DNA of 38,760 bases, taken from Eikenella halliae (GTDB lineage Bacteria > Pseudomonadota > Gammaproteobacteria > Burkholderiales > Neisseriaceae). The DNA is taken from assembly GCF_001648475.1 (NCBI RefSeq), contig NZ_LXSQ01000022.1:13704-52463 (forward strand), written 5' to 3'. Below, piece after piece: positions 28,022-36,296 of this stretch. Below the pieces are notes generated by a model. That model was given only the letters and a program-made list of their open reading frames with translations, was not told the DNA's origin and did not search any database. Within the stretch, counting starts at the first letter, position 1. Every line of letters starts with the position of its first letter. The translations under genes were made by a program, and so were the position numbers.

Positions 28022-28435
28022 TTATTTTGACGGTTCGGGCAGGCATACCGATAACACGAAAGCCGCCGCCGCGCCGCAGGCAGCAAAGGCGAATCCGCTG
28101 AACATATCCATGAGCAACCACCAAATGCCCGACAGCAGCGCTCCCGCCGCCGTTATGGCGGCAATGCCGGGTAGGTTGCGCTTCAGGTGCAGCAGCATGG
28201 CCCAGAGGCCGGTAAGGAAGGCGGGCAGGCCGCCTACCGGATAGCTGAACAGAATGGCAATAGGAATCAGCTGGAAAGCCTGTTCTGGATTAGGGTCGGT
28301 CAAGCCGGAACCAAGCAGCAACAACACCGCGCCCAAGGGCGGGCCGAACAGGCCGTAAATAATCAGCACCCGCCACGCATACGGCGGTTTGGAGGCGGAA
28401 CGATTGAGATGATCTTGTTTGGGCTCTTCCATCAT
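28022..28435 (-). CDS. Small integral membrane protein, paralogue 1
   Basis: 137 residues with four predicted membrane helices (about 22-45, 56-80, 88-104, 110-130). I do not recognise a family. It shares SASKPPYAWRVLIIY followed by LFGPPLG, then the RNLPGIAA block and a Cys-Gly-Ala-rich last helix with VLSV, with the neighbouring gene at 28463-28909, so the two are a tandem duplication. GAGGAAATC precedes the ATG. An uptake sequence (28007-28018) directly follows the stop, in the same position as in the paralogue. Confidence 0.78.
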   Translation of the reverse strand: MMEEPKQDHLNRSASKPPYAWRVLIIYGLFGPPLGAVLLLLGSGLTDPNPEQAFQLIPIAILFSYPVGGLPAFLTGLWAMLLHLKRNLPGIAAITAAGALLSGIWWLLMDMFSGFAFAACGAAAAFVLSVCLPEPSK

Positions 28436-28462
28436 GATTTCCTCGGCAGGCTACCTGAAAAT

Positions 28463-28909
28463 TTATTTTGCCGGCTTGGGCAGGAATACCGATAACACGA
28501 AAGCCGCCGCCGCGCCGCAACCAAAAAGCATCCAGTTCTCAGCCGAACCAGACATGCCGAACATGACGGCATCACAGATGACCGACAGCAGGGCGCCTGC
28601 TGCCGTTACGGCAGCGATGCCGGGCAGGTTGCGCTTCAGGCGCAGCAGCATAGCCAAGAGGCCGGTAAGGATGGCGGAGATGCCGCCAAACCAGTAACTG
28701 GCCAGGAAGAATTCTGGCATGTTTCTGAAAAACTGATTTGAGGGAGGTAGTGGCTCAGACGCGACAACATGGAACTCCACTGTGAGGAACAGTATGAGCG
28801 ACACTATGCCCAAGGGCGGGCCGAACAGGCTGTAAATAATCAGCACCCGCCATGCATACGGCGGTTTGGAAGCGGATGGGCGGTTGCCCGGTTTGGTTTC
28901 TTCAATCAT
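28463..28909 (-). CDS. Small integral membrane protein, paralogue 2
   Basis: 148 residues from the ATG at 28909, which has a good GAGGAAAG ribosome binding site and matches the start of the paralogue; a longer frame to 28996 adds sequence without support. Four predicted helices. The region between the first two helices (VEFHVVASEPLPPSNQFF) differs and is longer than in paralogue 1. The genes are 27 bases apart and read in the same direction, this one first. An uptake sequence (28448-28459) follows its stop. Function unknown. Confidence 0.78.
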   Translation of the reverse strand: MIEETKPGNRPSASKPPYAWRVLIIYSLFGPPLGIVSLILFLTVEFHVVASEPLPPSNQFFRNMPEFFLASYWFGGISAILTGLLAMLLRLKRNLPGIAAVTAAGALLSVICDAVMFGMSGSAENWMLFGCGAAAAFVLSVFLPKPAK

Positions 28910-29209
28910 TTCTTTCCTCGTACGGGCTACCTGAAAATTATTCGGCAGTAAGCGTAGCCCGGATACCGGTATCCGGCAAACCTGCAACGTTGCCATTATT
29001 GCAAGCTGTTGCCGTCATGCCTGAAATGCCGGGTTCAAGAGTCCGAGCGGCGGCTGCTTCGCCCAAACCTTTTTCAGGTAGCCTGAAAGGGGAAGGGCTA
29101 CCTGAAAACGTTGGATTCAGCCCAACTTATGCTTGCTTCAACGCAGTTAAAACGGCGTGCGTTCCGCATACGCCCTATCTATGCAGGTTACACTTGCTAT
29201 ATTTCACGG

Positions 29210-29737
29210 TTACCAAATCATCGGTTTGCTCTGCTCGTATGAATTGCCTTTTAAGAAGGCGATTAAATAATCATCAAGGTTGTCAAATCGTGAATTTCCA
29301 TTGGCATCGTAAACCCAAATCTGCGGCTCGATATAATCATCTAACCACAGAAGATAGACTTGCTCATAAGTATAAGCACTCCCGGCAAATAAGGATAATC
29401 TGTCGTGTTGGAAAATGCTTCCAGCATTGTTATCCCATTCTTTGATGTTTGATCTCAAAGAGTGTTTTATGCCGCTTACTCTTTCATCATTTATCTGTTT
29501 GTAAGGAAGCCATAAATCCTCCATTTCGCTAATGGAAAGCCAATCGCCATGTGTGGCGTCTAAAATTGATGAATATTGGCAATATCTAACGGATAGCATT
29601 GGGGAGGCCTTTCTGTAGACCCCTTTTTTCAAGGTCGGGATTTTTTCAACTTCGTATCCGGGAGAATATTTTAATTCTGAACCATTAATATCACGTAATT
29701 TCGACAAGGTTTTTACAAGATAATTTTGGGTATCCAT
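29210..29737 (-). CDS. Possible SMI1/KNR4 (SUKH)-like immunity protein, AT-rich
   Basis: 175 residues. I cannot name it firmly. The C-terminal text LWLDDYIEPQIWVYDANGNSRFDNLDDYLIAFL resembles the end of SMI1/KNR4 (SUKH) domains, which serve as immunity proteins against toxins in contact-dependent and polymorphic toxin systems; the N-terminal half is less clear. The gene is clearly richer in A+T than everything around it and uses different codons, which points to recent acquisition. No toxin gene is visible within the window. GATGAAAG precedes the ATG. Confidence 0.55.
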   Translation of the reverse strand: MDTQNYLVKTLSKLRDINGSELKYSPGYEVEKIPTLKKGVYRKASPMLSVRYCQYSSILDATHGDWLSISEMEDLWLPYKQINDERVSGIKHSLRSNIKEWDNNAGSIFQHDRLSLFAGSAYTYEQVYLLWLDDYIEPQIWVYDANGNSRFDNLDDYLIAFLKGNSYEQSKPMIW

Positions 29738-29838
29738 GCTTTCATCCCTATAAAAATAGGTTATGGCAAGTGCAGCTTGGGCGGGACGGCCGTTATGCTC
29801 AAGTGGTTTCAGGTAGCCTTTCCCTACCCGCTATACCG

Positions 29839-31863
29839 CTATTTTCCCGGCGCGGCGGGTTTTTTCTCGGCTTCGGGCGTGTCGCTGGGCGGGAAGAACA
29901 GGCTTTTGGGTTTTTGTTTCACCAGCGAGATGGTGCTGCCGATGATTTGCAGCGGGTTGTCCAGCACGGCGTCGCGTGAGCGCAGGGCCACCCACAGGGT
30001 GATGGAGAAGCTCACCAGCAGGTTCACTGCGCCGATGAGTAGCACCATCAATAAATTGGCGGTGAAGGAGAAGAAGCCGATGTCGCCGCTCACGGCGGCG
30101 TAGCCCAGGTTGGCGGAGGAGAAGGCAACGTGGCGGATGTCGAGCGGCAGGCCGGTGAGGTGGCCGAGGTAGCCGGTCATGCCGAGGAGCCAGCCGAAGC
30201 AGAAGTTGGCCATGATGGCGCCGTAGTGGTGGTGGATGTAGTCGGCCAAACGTTGCCGCCAGGCGGCGGGCAGGATGCGTTTGAGCAGGGGGTGTTCGCG
30301 CAGGCGCAGTTTGAGGTTGAGGTAGTCGGCGCGGTTGTCGAAGAAACCGGCGATGATGCCGGAGCAAAACAGCCACACGCCGGCGATGGCGGCAAACAAG
30401 AGCGCGGGGGTGCTGAATACGGCGAGGGATTTGAGCTGGTAGGCGGTGGTGGCCGTATCCAGCAGGGGGCTGCCGAAATGGTGGGCGAAGGCGTGGCTGA
30501 TGAAGGTGGCGAGCAGCACGGCGACGACTACGTTGCCGAATACGGCCACGCCCTGCGAACGGATTACGTCAATCAATAGCTGGGCGAGCTTTTGGTTTAC
30601 GGCGCGGCCGCTGCTGCTGCGTTCCACGGCTTGGGCGAATCGGGCGGCGGTCATGGCGGGCTGTTTGGTGGCCACGGTGAAGTGCAGTATGTGGATGAGC
30701 ACGAAGCCGATGCCGTAGTTGAGGCTGGCGAGCACGGCGTGGTAGAGGTGGCCGCCGGGCAGGCTGCCGATGTGGATTTTGAGCAGCGCCATCAGGGCGA
30801 TGAGCACGCCGCCGCCGGCTGCGGAGCGCAGCATGCCCCAGTATTCGCTGCGGTTGCGGGTGATGTAGTGTTCGCCGTGGCGGCTGGAGTTTTGGCTGAT
30901 GCTGCGGGCGAGCATTTTCACGTTGCTGCGCCACAGGGGCAGGATGCGCCGCTGCGCCACCACGGCCACGGCGATTTCGTTGGCCAGGAGCAAGGTGCGC
31001 AGCAGGCTTTGGGTGCGGGTGCGCGCGGCAAACAGCGCCATGAGCCGTTCCATGCGGGTGAGGGTTTGCTGGAGGCGTTGCAACAGGTGCGCCACGGCCA
31101 TGGAGGAGCCGGCACCGGCGCCGGTGCCTTTGCGCTGCAGGCGTTCGATGAGGGTGCGGCATTGCGCCAGCATCACGTCTAAATGGCCGGCATCGTAGGT
31201 GGTGCGGGAGCCGGGCTGGCGGCTGCGTTGGAAGTCGAGCCAGTCGGACACTTCGCGCATGAGCCCGACGAATGGCGAATCCACGTCCAGCAGTTTGGGC
31301 TCGAGGCGGATGAGGTCGTGGTCGAGGTCTTCGGCAGCCACCCAGATGGAGAGCATTTCCACGGCATACAGGCTTTCGTCGCGCAGGTGGCGGCCGCACA
31401 TTTCGCGCACGGCGGGCTCGGTTTGCCGCTGGATGGTGCTCAGGAGGCGCAGCCAGGCGGAAAGTGGGATGGCGGCGAGCCATTCGCCGTCGTTGCCGCC
31501 GCAAAACAGCAGCGTGAGCACGTCGCGCAGGTTGTTGCAGTCTTTATAGGCGGGGTTGATGCGCTCGTAGAGGCGGTGGCGGAATTCGTGACCGAAGCCG
31601 GAGCGGGAGAAGATGCCGATGGTGATCAGAGTGGGATACACGCGCACGCTGGAGAGCCAGCGGCACAGCAGGGTGGCGATGGTTTTGCCTTCGCCTTCTT
31701 GCCGCAAATGGTTGCACAAAATGCCGAAACGCACCGGCGCGCCCGCCACGCCGCCCTGCCGCAGCCAGGTCACCACTGCCTGCAACACGCCCAGCGCGTT
31801 GCCTTCGGCGGCGGATCGGCTGATGGTTTCAGGTAGCGTGTGTCGGGGTTTGCGTGTGAACAT
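29839..31863 (-). CDS. 'Site-specific recombinase' Gcr family membrane protein
   Basis: 674 residues. It matches the neisserial family annotated as site-specific recombinase Gcr (SpecificRecomb). The N-terminal half is helical and soluble-looking (IPLSAWLRLLSTIQRQTEP, LIERLQRKGTGAG); the C-terminal half has at least six hydrophobic helices (for example AAGGGVLIALMALLKIHIG, LYHAVLASLNYGIGFVLIHIL, SLAVFSTPALLFAAIAGVWLF, LLMVLLIGAVNLLVSFSITLW). I see no tyrosine- or serine-recombinase catalytic motif, so the name should be treated with caution. AAGGAAAACC precedes the ATG. The small repeat element at 31876-31981 lies only 12 bases upstream. Confidence 0.75.
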   Translation of the reverse strand: MFTRKPRHTLPETISRSAAEGNALGVLQAVVTWLRQGGVAGAPVRFGILCNHLRQEGEGKTIATLLCRWLSSVRVYPTLITIGIFSRSGFGHEFRHRLYERINPAYKDCNNLRDVLTLLFCGGNDGEWLAAIPLSAWLRLLSTIQRQTEPAVREMCGRHLRDESLYAVEMLSIWVAAEDLDHDLIRLEPKLLDVDSPFVGLMREVSDWLDFQRSRQPGSRTTYDAGHLDVMLAQCRTLIERLQRKGTGAGAGSSMAVAHLLQRLQQTLTRMERLMALFAARTRTQSLLRTLLLANEIAVAVVAQRRILPLWRSNVKMLARSISQNSSRHGEHYITRNRSEYWGMLRSAAGGGVLIALMALLKIHIGSLPGGHLYHAVLASLNYGIGFVLIHILHFTVATKQPAMTAARFAQAVERSSSGRAVNQKLAQLLIDVIRSQGVAVFGNVVVAVLLATFISHAFAHHFGSPLLDTATTAYQLKSLAVFSTPALLFAAIAGVWLFCSGIIAGFFDNRADYLNLKLRLREHPLLKRILPAAWRQRLADYIHHHYGAIMANFCFGWLLGMTGYLGHLTGLPLDIRHVAFSSANLGYAAVSGDIGFFSFTANLLMVLLIGAVNLLVSFSITLWVALRSRDAVLDNPLQIIGSTISLVKQKPKSLFFPPSDTPEAEKKPAAPGK

Positions 31864-31875
31864 GGTTTTCCTTTT

Positions 31876-31981
31876 TATAGTGAATTAAATTTAAACCAGT
31901 ACAGCGTTGGCTCGCCTTGCCGTAACGTGTGTACTGTCTGCGGCTCGCCGCCTTGTCCTGATTTAAATTTAATCCACTATA
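31876..31981. mobile_element. Small inverted-repeat (MITE-like) element, copy C
   Basis: 106 bases. The ends are 20-base inverted repeats with one mismatch: TATAGTGAATTAAATTTAAA (31876-31895) and TTTAAATTTAATCCACTATA (31962-31981). The interior carries GGCTCGCCTTGCCGTA and CTGTCTGCGGCTCGCCGCCTTG, the complements of the interior of copy A. The best preserved copy in the window. It starts 12 bases upstream of the Gcr-family gene and so forms part of its 5' region. Confidence 0.75.
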
Positions 31982-32031
31982 TTGTTCCGGCCGGAGCCGG
32001 GAGCGGATGTGCGAAAAACAGTGGCCACCTT

Positions 32032-32307
32032 TTCAGGTAGCCTCACGAAAAAAAGGGGGAGCGATTGTAACAGATTGCCGTTTGGGGCAAAAAGGGCGGG
32101 CTGGGAAATGGGAAGGGATGATGGTGGGCTGAAGATGGATTGGCAAAGGGTTTCCGCTTTTCAGGTAGCCTCATGGTGTGATTAAAGGCTACCTGAAACT
32201 TTATGCTAAGGGGGTTGAGGTTTATCGGAGCCTTTGGTTTTTCAGGTAGCCTTGACGGTATGGCATCGGGCTACCTGAAAAATGGTTTGAGGGCTTTCAG
32301 GTAGCCT
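32032..32307. repeat. Cluster of six DNA uptake sequences
   Basis: TTCAGGTAGCCT at 32032-32043, 32160-32171, 32241-32252 and 32296-32307, AGGCTACCTGAA at 32186-32197, and GGGCTACCTGAA (first base changed) at 32268-32279. Together with element copy C this fills the 451-base gap between the Gcr-family gene and ftsX. No gene is supported here. Confidence 0.9.
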
Positions 32308-32314
32308 TTGGCTG

Positions 32315-33232
32315 TTAATGGCTCTTGGCCTTGAATTCCTGCAAATGGCGGCTGCCGGCCAGCCAGGCGCCGGCCATGCCCAGGCCGCACACCACGGCGA
32401 TAATCACGGCCATTTCCCAGCCGTGGAAGAAGCGCCAGTCTAAGTTCAGGCCGTAGGGCCTGAAAATTCGGTCCACCAGCGGGCGGGTGCTGCGCATCAG
32501 CCAGCCGCACAGCACCAGGCTCAAGGCGGAAGACAGCACGCCCTGCCACAAGGCCTGATAGAGGAAGGGGCGGCGGATGAAGGAAGCGGGCGCGCCCAAC
32601 AGCTTGGTGATTTCGATTTCTTCGCGCCGGCTGAGGATTTGCAGGCGGCTGGTGTTATACGCCACCAACACCAGCGCCGCGCCCAGCGTGATCACCAAAA
32701 AGCGGAACACCTGATGCACGAATTCGTTGATTTGGAACAGGGTTTGCATCCATTCGGCATCCATCTGCACGCTCTCGGCCTTGGGCAGCGCAGCCAAATC
32801 GGCCCGCAGGGCGGTTTGCTCTTCGGGGGTGGCACCGTCTTTGGGCGTGATCACGAAGGCATCGGGCAGCGGGTTGGTATCGAGCATCGACACCAAATCC
32901 TGCCCCTGAAACGCCTGCTGCAGCTCGGCCATGCCCTGCTGTTTGCTCACGTATTCAGCTTTTTCGATGCGGCTGTCTTCCGCCAGCTTGGCGCGGATGG
33001 CGGCGATGTCGGCCTCGGCGGCTTCGGGCGTGAGGTAGATGGTCATCTGCGGGGCTTGGTTGAGCCGGCCGAGCACTTCGGTGCTGCTTTGCACGCCCAA
33101 ATAGAGCATCAGCGGCAAGGTCATGGCGGCGGCCAGCATCAGCAGCACCATCAATGTGCCCAAGGGCTGGCGCACGAGGCGGGCAAAGGCCTGGCAGGCG
33201 GCTTCCAGATGCAGAGAGAGATAGTGTTTCAT
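32315..33232 (-). CDS. ftsX: Cell division protein FtsX
   Basis: FtsX is the membrane part of the FtsEX complex that activates septal peptidoglycan hydrolases. 305 residues from ATG 33232. One helix near 25-45, a periplasmic domain (about 50-170), then three helices (about 180-205, 230-250, 275-295). LLGAPASFIRRPFLYQALWQG is the cytoplasmic coupling stretch typical of FtsX. The start overlaps the ftsE stop by four bases (ATGA); the longer upstream frame lies inside ftsE and is rejected. Confidence 0.95.
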   Translation of the reverse strand: MKHYLSLHLEAACQAFARLVRQPLGTLMVLLMLAAAMTLPLMLYLGVQSSTEVLGRLNQAPQMTIYLTPEAAEADIAAIRAKLAEDSRIEKAEYVSKQQGMAELQQAFQGQDLVSMLDTNPLPDAFVITPKDGATPEEQTALRADLAALPKAESVQMDAEWMQTLFQINEFVHQVFRFLVITLGAALVLVAYNTSRLQILSRREEIEITKLLGAPASFIRRPFLYQALWQGVLSSALSLVLCGWLMRSTRPLVDRIFRPYGLNLDWRFFHGWEMAVIIAVVCGLGMAGAWLAGSRHLQEFKAKSH

Positions 33233-33882
33233 GCAGCAAACCTGCCTTCCTGCAAACGCAAAATGCGGTGGCCGTAGTCGGCCATCAGGGTTTCGTCGTG
33301 GGCGGCCACGATGACGGTGGTGCCGGCTTCGTGGAAGGTTTTGAAGAGCTCCATGATGTCGAGCGCGTAGGCGCGGTCGAGGTTGGCGGAAGGCTCGTCG
33401 GCAATCAGGAGGCCGGGCTGGTGCACCACGGCGCGGGCAATGCACAGGCGCTGCTGCTCACCGCCGGACAGGGTAATCGGATCGGCCGTTTCGCGCCCGC
33501 CCAAGCCCACTTTTTCAATGGCGATGCGGGCACGTTTTTCGGCGGTTGCGCGGTCGTAGCCGATGATGCGCAGCGGCAGCAATACGTTTTGCAGCACGTT
33601 ACGGTCGAACAGGATTTTGTGGTCTTGAAACACCAGGCCGATGTGCTGGCGCAGATAGCCCAGGCGGCTGTCGTTGAGCGTGCCGAGGTCTTGGTTGTTC
33701 ATCCACACTTTGCCGGAAGTGGGCTTGGTGATGCCGGCAATCAGCTTGAGCACGGTGGATTTGCCCGCGCCGGAATGCCCGGCCACGAAAATCATCTCGC
33801 CCTTGCTGATTTTAAAGCTGACGTTTTGCAGGGCGCGGAAGCCGCCGGGATAGGTTTTGGAAACTTGTTCGAAACGGATCAT
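33229..33882 (-). CDS. ftsE: Cell division ATP-binding protein FtsE
   Basis: ATPase of the FtsEX complex. 217 residues, MIRFEQVSKTYPGG at the start. Walker A GHSGAGKST (35-43), Q-loop near 86, signature LSGGEQQR (138-145), Walker B LLIADEPS (158-165) and the H-loop His195. Operon order ftsE-ftsX is conserved. The upstream 183 bases hold three uptake sequences (33909, 33939, 33956) between this gene and the divergent rfaE2. Confidence 0.97.
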   Translation of the reverse strand: MIRFEQVSKTYPGGFRALQNVSFKISKGEMIFVAGHSGAGKSTVLKLIAGITKPTSGKVWMNNQDLGTLNDSRLGYLRQHIGLVFQDHKILFDRNVLQNVLLPLRIIGYDRATAEKRARIAIEKVGLGGRETADPITLSGGEQQRLCIARAVVHQPGLLIADEPSANLDRAYALDIMELFKTFHEAGTTVIVAAHDETLMADYGHRILRLQEGRFAA

Positions 33883-34065
33883 GATGTGGGGATTGGGAGT
33901 GAATGGGTTTCAGGTAGCCTTTGGGGAAACGCCGTTTAAGGCTACCTGAAACGGGAGGCTACCTGAAAACAGCCTGCGGATTATACGGCAATTTCCGCCC
34001 GCCCAACACCAAGCGGCGGCGCAAAAATGGTATCATCCGCGCTTTATTACTTTGGAAGAGCCGCC

Positions 34066-34569
34066 ATGACTGCCTGGCCTACCCCCGATTTCGAACGCAA
34101 AATCTGCCCGCCCGAGGCGCTGGCCGGGAAATTGGCCGGGCTGCCGCGCCCATTGGTGTTCACCAACGGCTGCTTCGACATCCTGCACCGCGGCCACGTT
34201 ACCTACCTCGCCCAAGCCCGCGCGCTAGGCGCGGCGATGGTGCTCGCGCTCAATACCGACGCTTCCGTGCGCCGGTTGGGCAAAGGCAGCGACCGCCCCA
34301 TCAACCCGCTGGCCAACCGCGCCGCCGTGGCCGCCTCGCTGGCGAGCGTGGATTTGGTTACCTGGTTCGACAGCGACACCCCGGCCGAACTCATCGAATT
34401 GGTGCGCCCCGATATCCTAGTGAAAGGCGGCGACTGGCTACCTGAAAACATCGTCGGCGCCGCCGAAACCCTGGCGCGCGGCGGCAAAGTCTATTCCATC
34501 CCCTTCCTGCACCAAACCTCCACCACCCAAACCCTGGCCAAAATCCGTGCCGCGGAGCAAGGCTCATGA
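34066..34569 (+). CDS. rfaE2: D-glycero-beta-D-manno-heptose 1-phosphate adenylyltransferase
   Basis: Makes ADP-heptose for the inner core of lipooligosaccharide. 167 residues from ATG 34066 (GGAAGAG at 34053-34059 supports this start; a frame opening at 34027 lacks support). The nucleotidyltransferase block is clear: TNGCFDILHRGH (33-44), and later LVKGGDW and FLHQTSTTQTLAKI. It is the separate C-terminal domain of what is one protein (HldE) in E. coli; the kinase domain is not in this window. A one-mismatch uptake sequence (34435-34446) codes WLPEN. The stop overlaps the next gene. Confidence 0.94.
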   Translation: MTAWPTPDFERKICPPEALAGKLAGLPRPLVFTNGCFDILHRGHVTYLAQARALGAAMVLALNTDASVRRLGKGSDRPINPLANRAAVAASLASVDLVTWFDSDTPAELIELVRPDILVKGGDWLPENIVGAAETLARGGKVYSIPFLHQTSTTQTLAKIRAAEQGS

Positions 34570-36296
34570 TGCAGGCCGTACACTGGCAGCTGCTGGCCGC
34601 CTTGGCAGACGGCCGGCCGCACCACGTTACCGAACTGGCGCGCCTCATCGGCCGCAAGCCGCCGCAGCTCAACGCGCTTTGGCAGCAAGTGCCGCCGCAC
34701 ATCCGCGGCCTGCTGCGCCAGCAAGACGGCCGCTGGCGGCTGGTGCGCCCGCTAGCGATTTTGGACAACGCCGTTTTGCAACAACAGGCCGCAGCCGCAG
34801 GCTGGCAGGCCGAACTGCTGCACGAGCACCCCTCCAGCAACAGTTACCTCATCGCCCAAGCCAAATCCGGCAGTCCGATCCACCGCCGCATCGCGTTTGT
34901 GCACGATCAAACCCAAGGCCGAGGCCGCCAGGGGCGCAGTTGGCAGAGCCGCATCGGCGAATGCTTAATGTTCAGCGCAGGCTGGTGTTTTTCCCGCCCG
35001 CCGGCCGAGTTGGGCGGCCTCACGCTCGCCGCCGCGTTGGCCTGCTGCCGCGTGCTGCGCGATTTGGGCGTGCCCGCGCAGATTAAATGGCCGAACGATT
35101 TGGTCATCGGCGGCGAAAAGCTCGGCGGCATCCTCACCGAAACCGTGCGCTGCAACGGCCAAACGGCGGTTGTGATCGGCATCGGCATCAATTTCGTGCA
35201 GCCCAAAGCGGTGGCCGATGCTGAAGCCGTGCAGGGCAGCGCGCCCAATATAGCCGTGAGCCGCCTCACCGAACGCCTGCTGCCTGAACTGGCGAACACT
35301 TTTGAGCAGTTCGACCGCGCAGGCCTTGCCCCCTTCCTCGCGGGCTACCACGCCTGCCACCGCGACCAAAACCAACCCGTGCGCCTGCTGCGCGACGGGC
35401 AAACCCTGCTGCAAGGCACGGCCTTGGGCGTGGATGAAGGAGGTGCGTTGCGGATTCGCGATGCCGAAGGTATGGAGCACCATGTGGTGAGCGGCGAAAT
35501 CAGCCTGCGCCCGCTGCACAACCAAAACGCCGCAGCGCCCGATGACAAACAGGGCAAAATGCTGCTGCTCGATGCAGGCAACAGCAAGCTCAAATGGGCC
35601 TGGGTGGAAAACGGCCGCATCACGGCGGCAGACAAAGCCGCCTATTGGAATCTCGAGCCGCTTGCCCACAGTTGGCAGCAGTACGGCGGCGAACATGTGC
35701 GCATCATCGGCTCGGCAGTGTGCGGTGAAGCCAAGCAGCAGGCCGTGGCCGAACAGCTCGGCCGCACGCCGGAATGGCTCGGCTCGATGCCGCAGGCTTT
35801 GGGCATCCGCAACCACTACCGCCGCGTGAACGAACACGGTGCCGACCGCTGGTTCAATATCCTCGGCAGCCGCCTCTTCACTGAACACGCCTGCGTGGTG
35901 GTGAGCTGCGGCACCGCCGTAACCATCGACGCCCTTACCGCCGACAATCATTACTTGGGCGGCAGCATCATGCCCGGCTTCAACCTGATGAAAGAGGCGA
36001 TGGCGCAACACACCGCCAACCTCAACCGCCCCGCCGGCCGCGCCTACCCCTTCGGCACCACCACCGCCAACGCCATGGCCGGCGGCATGCTCGACGCCAT
36101 CTGCGGCGCGGTTTTGCTGATGCACACCCGCCTGCAGCAAAAACACCCTGGCCAAACCGTGGCCGTGATCATCACCGGCGGCGGCGCTGCCAAAGTAAAA
36201 CAAGGGCTACCTGAACAATTTGCTTTGGACAACCCCATTCAAATTGTGGATAATCTCGTGCTTCACGGATTACTCAACTGGGCTGCACAAACATGA
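34566..36296 (+). CDS. birA-coaX: Bifunctional biotin protein ligase / type III pantothenate kinase
   Basis: A two-enzyme fusion of 576 residues, as known in Neisseria. N-terminal winged helix (about 1-60), then biotin ligase: TQGRGRQGRSW (about 116-126, biotinyl-AMP loop) and KWPND (about 174-178), and VVIGIGINF. After a linker (about 315-330), the CoaX part begins at residue 332: LLLDAGNSKLKW, then SCGTAVTIDAL and GGSIMPGFNLMKEAM. BirA attaches biotin to the acetyl-CoA carboxylase carrier protein; CoaX starts coenzyme A synthesis. Overlaps rfaE2 and the next gene by four bases each. A one-mismatch uptake sequence is at 36204-36215. Confidence 0.95.
   Translation: MMQAVHWQLLAALADGRPHHVTELARLIGRKPPQLNALWQQVPPHIRGLLRQQDGRWRLVRPLAILDNAVLQQQAAAAGWQAELLHEHPSSNSYLIAQAKSGSPIHRRIAFVHDQTQGRGRQGRSWQSRIGECLMFSAGWCFSRPPAELGGLTLAAALACCRVLRDLGVPAQIKWPNDLVIGGEKLGGILTETVRCNGQTAVVIGIGINFVQPKAVADAEAVQGSAPNIAVSRLTERLLPELANTFEQFDRAGLAPFLAGYHACHRDQNQPVRLLRDGQTLLQGTALGVDEGGALRIRDAEGMEHHVVSGEISLRPLHNQNAAAPDDKQGKMLLLDAGNSKLKWAWVENGRITAADKAAYWNLEPLAHSWQQYGGEHVRIIGSAVCGEAKQQAVAEQLGRTPEWLGSMPQALGIRNHYRRVNEHGADRWFNILGSRLFTEHACVVVSCGTAVTIDALTADNHYLGGSIMPGFNLMKEAMAQHTANLNRPAGRAYPFGTTTANAMAGGMLDAICGAVLLMHTRLQQKHPGQTVAVIITGGGAAKVKQGLPEQFALDNPIQIVDNLVLHGLLNWAAQT

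Noticed and set aside
32032..32307. Regularly repeated 12-mers as a possible CRISPR array
   Set aside because: Repeats are uptake sequences in both orientations with irregular spacing; no cas genes are present.
33233..33445. 71-codon extension of ftsX
   Set aside because: It lies inside ftsE; the ATGA overlap gives the normal start.
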